DNA of 64,000 nucleotides from Treponema sp. GTDB taxonomy: Bacteria > Spirochaetota > Spirochaetia > Treponematales > Treponemataceae. Of the stretch, positions 63,649 through 64,000 are shown piece after piece. The notes beneath the pieces are model-generated. The model was not told where the DNA came from and did no database searches. It worked only from the letters and a program-made list of their open reading frames with translations. Position 1 is the stretch's first letter; every line of letters starts with the position of its first letter. The translations under genes and the position numbers were made by a program. The stretch covers positions 17,821-81,820 of the forward strand of contig JAKSTJ010000004.1 of assembly GCA_024402635.1 (NCBI GenBank). Direction: 5' to 3'.

Positions 63649-63795
63649 AAAGCAGGCATACGCCTGCTTTATCTAGTGCAAAACTAGCGAATTAGTCGTC
63701 CAAATGTCCAGCAGATCGTCGCAGGCTTGCGCCTGCTTACCTAGTTTTGCTTCGCAAAACTAGCGACTTAGTCGTCTAAATGACCAGCAGATCCG
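63649..63795 (-). repeat. Tandem duplication of the fba 3' end and its hairpins
   Basis: Two diverged units in tandem. Each holds, on the minus strand, an fba tail with stop, a CTAG...CTAG hairpin and a GCAGGC/GCCTGC hairpin (63652-63667 and 63721-63736). The gene-proximal CTAG hairpin is a perfect 10-bp stem (63741-63763); the distal copy has lost about 7 bp. The outer GCAGGC hairpin extends to 9 bp (63649-63670) and could terminate fba. Confidence 0.75.
63692..63718 (-). pseudogene. Remnant copy of the last codons of fba
   Basis: On the minus strand these bases read SAGHLDD and stop, the same peptide as the true fba end (63768-63794). They match it at 24 of 27 bases; two of the three differences are synonymous and the third changes Gly to Arg. 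It has no start or upstream coding region. Confidence 0.7.
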
Positions 63796-64000
63796 AGAAC
63801 TTCGATGTTCTTGCGTGAGTACATTTTGATGAGTTCATCACGAGCTGGTTTAAGGTACTGACGTGGGTCGAAATCACCTGGATTTTCTGATAAGTGTTTG
63901 CGAACTGCAGCAGTCATTGCAAGACGTCCATCAGAGTCGATGTTAATCTTACATACAGCAAGTTTAGCTGCCTTGCGGAGCTGTTCTTCTGGAATACCAA
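63768..64000 (-). CDS. fba: Fructose-bisphosphate aldolase class II, C-terminal part
   Basis: The last 76 residues of the glycolytic zinc aldolase; the start lies beyond the window. Readable motifs: IPEEQLRKAAKLAVCKINID, SDGRLAMTAAVRKHL, FDPRQYLKPARDELIKMYS, and the end EVLGSAGHLDD. The KINIDSD segment belongs to the phosphate-binding region of class II aldolases. The codons here use more G and C than nearby genes, as expected for a highly expressed gene. Its terminal codons and downstream hairpins are duplicated next to it. Confidence 0.93.
   Translation of the reverse strand, partial: GIPEEQLRKAAKLAVCKINIDSDGRLAMTAAVRKHLSENPGDFDPRQYLKPARDELIKMYSRKNIEVLGSAGHLDD

Overview
The window looks like a chromosomal segment of a saccharolytic spirochaete of the genus Treponema, probably a gut or rumen species. 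This is an inference from several signs. The DNA is very AT-rich. There is a spirochaete-type cheA / CheW-CheR-like fusion / cheX / cheY cluster. Lipoprotein signal peptides are loose, TTG starts are used, and a MAF/DUF115 protein is present. The MurE motif does not fit meso-DAP, which agrees with the ornithine peptidoglycan known for Treponema. Two secreted GH10 xylanases, a GH36 alpha-galactosidase and a GH77 glucanotransferase point to growth on plant polysaccharides. No rRNA, tRNA, CRISPR array, transposase or prophage gene was seen.

Layout. 1-8.8 kb: the end of lepA faces a minus-strand envelope operon (murE, ddl, a PpiD/SurA-like chaperone, a MAF-like protein), followed by an HD-GYP phosphodiesterase. 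8.9-16.2 kb: queD, tandem xylanase lipoproteins, an isolated hisH-hisF pair, a tiny membrane protein and an OmpA-type protein. 16.2-23.8 kb: a short RecQ helicase, a Holliday-resolvase-like membrane nuclease, potABCD polyamine transport and azlCD. 23.9-40.2 kb: one co-directional set of six large genes with abutting or overlapping ends. They encode a transmembrane class III nucleotide cyclase, a FecR protein, an outer-membrane barrel with a 17-residue repeat stalk, and three giant lipoproteins (InlB/MucBP-like, beta-helix plus LRR, and GLUG). This is the most unusual block in the window. 40.2-48.9 kb: a small membrane protein, rplM-rpsI, recX, a MATE pump, alpha-galactosidase, dapL and a porin-like barrel, with two intergenic repeat clusters. 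49.0-54.7 kb: the chemotaxis operon and an orphan receiver/winged-helix protein. 54.8-64.0 kb: malQ, a NarL-type regulator divergent from a cytoplasmic LacI-like sensor kinase that is coupled to two chrA half-transporters, then deoD, a nucleotidyltransferase, manA, a membrane protein, and the 3' end of a class II aldolase whose tail and terminator have been duplicated.

Cross-cutting signals. At least eight genes lack a ribosome-binding site and instead carry TATAAT-like hexamers placed 6-7 nt before the ATG, as expected for leaderless mRNAs. Terminators are often shared between convergent genes, and one strong terminator lies inside the coding sequence of the facing gene (ompA in recQ). DeoD carries Asn where the family has its catalytic Asp.
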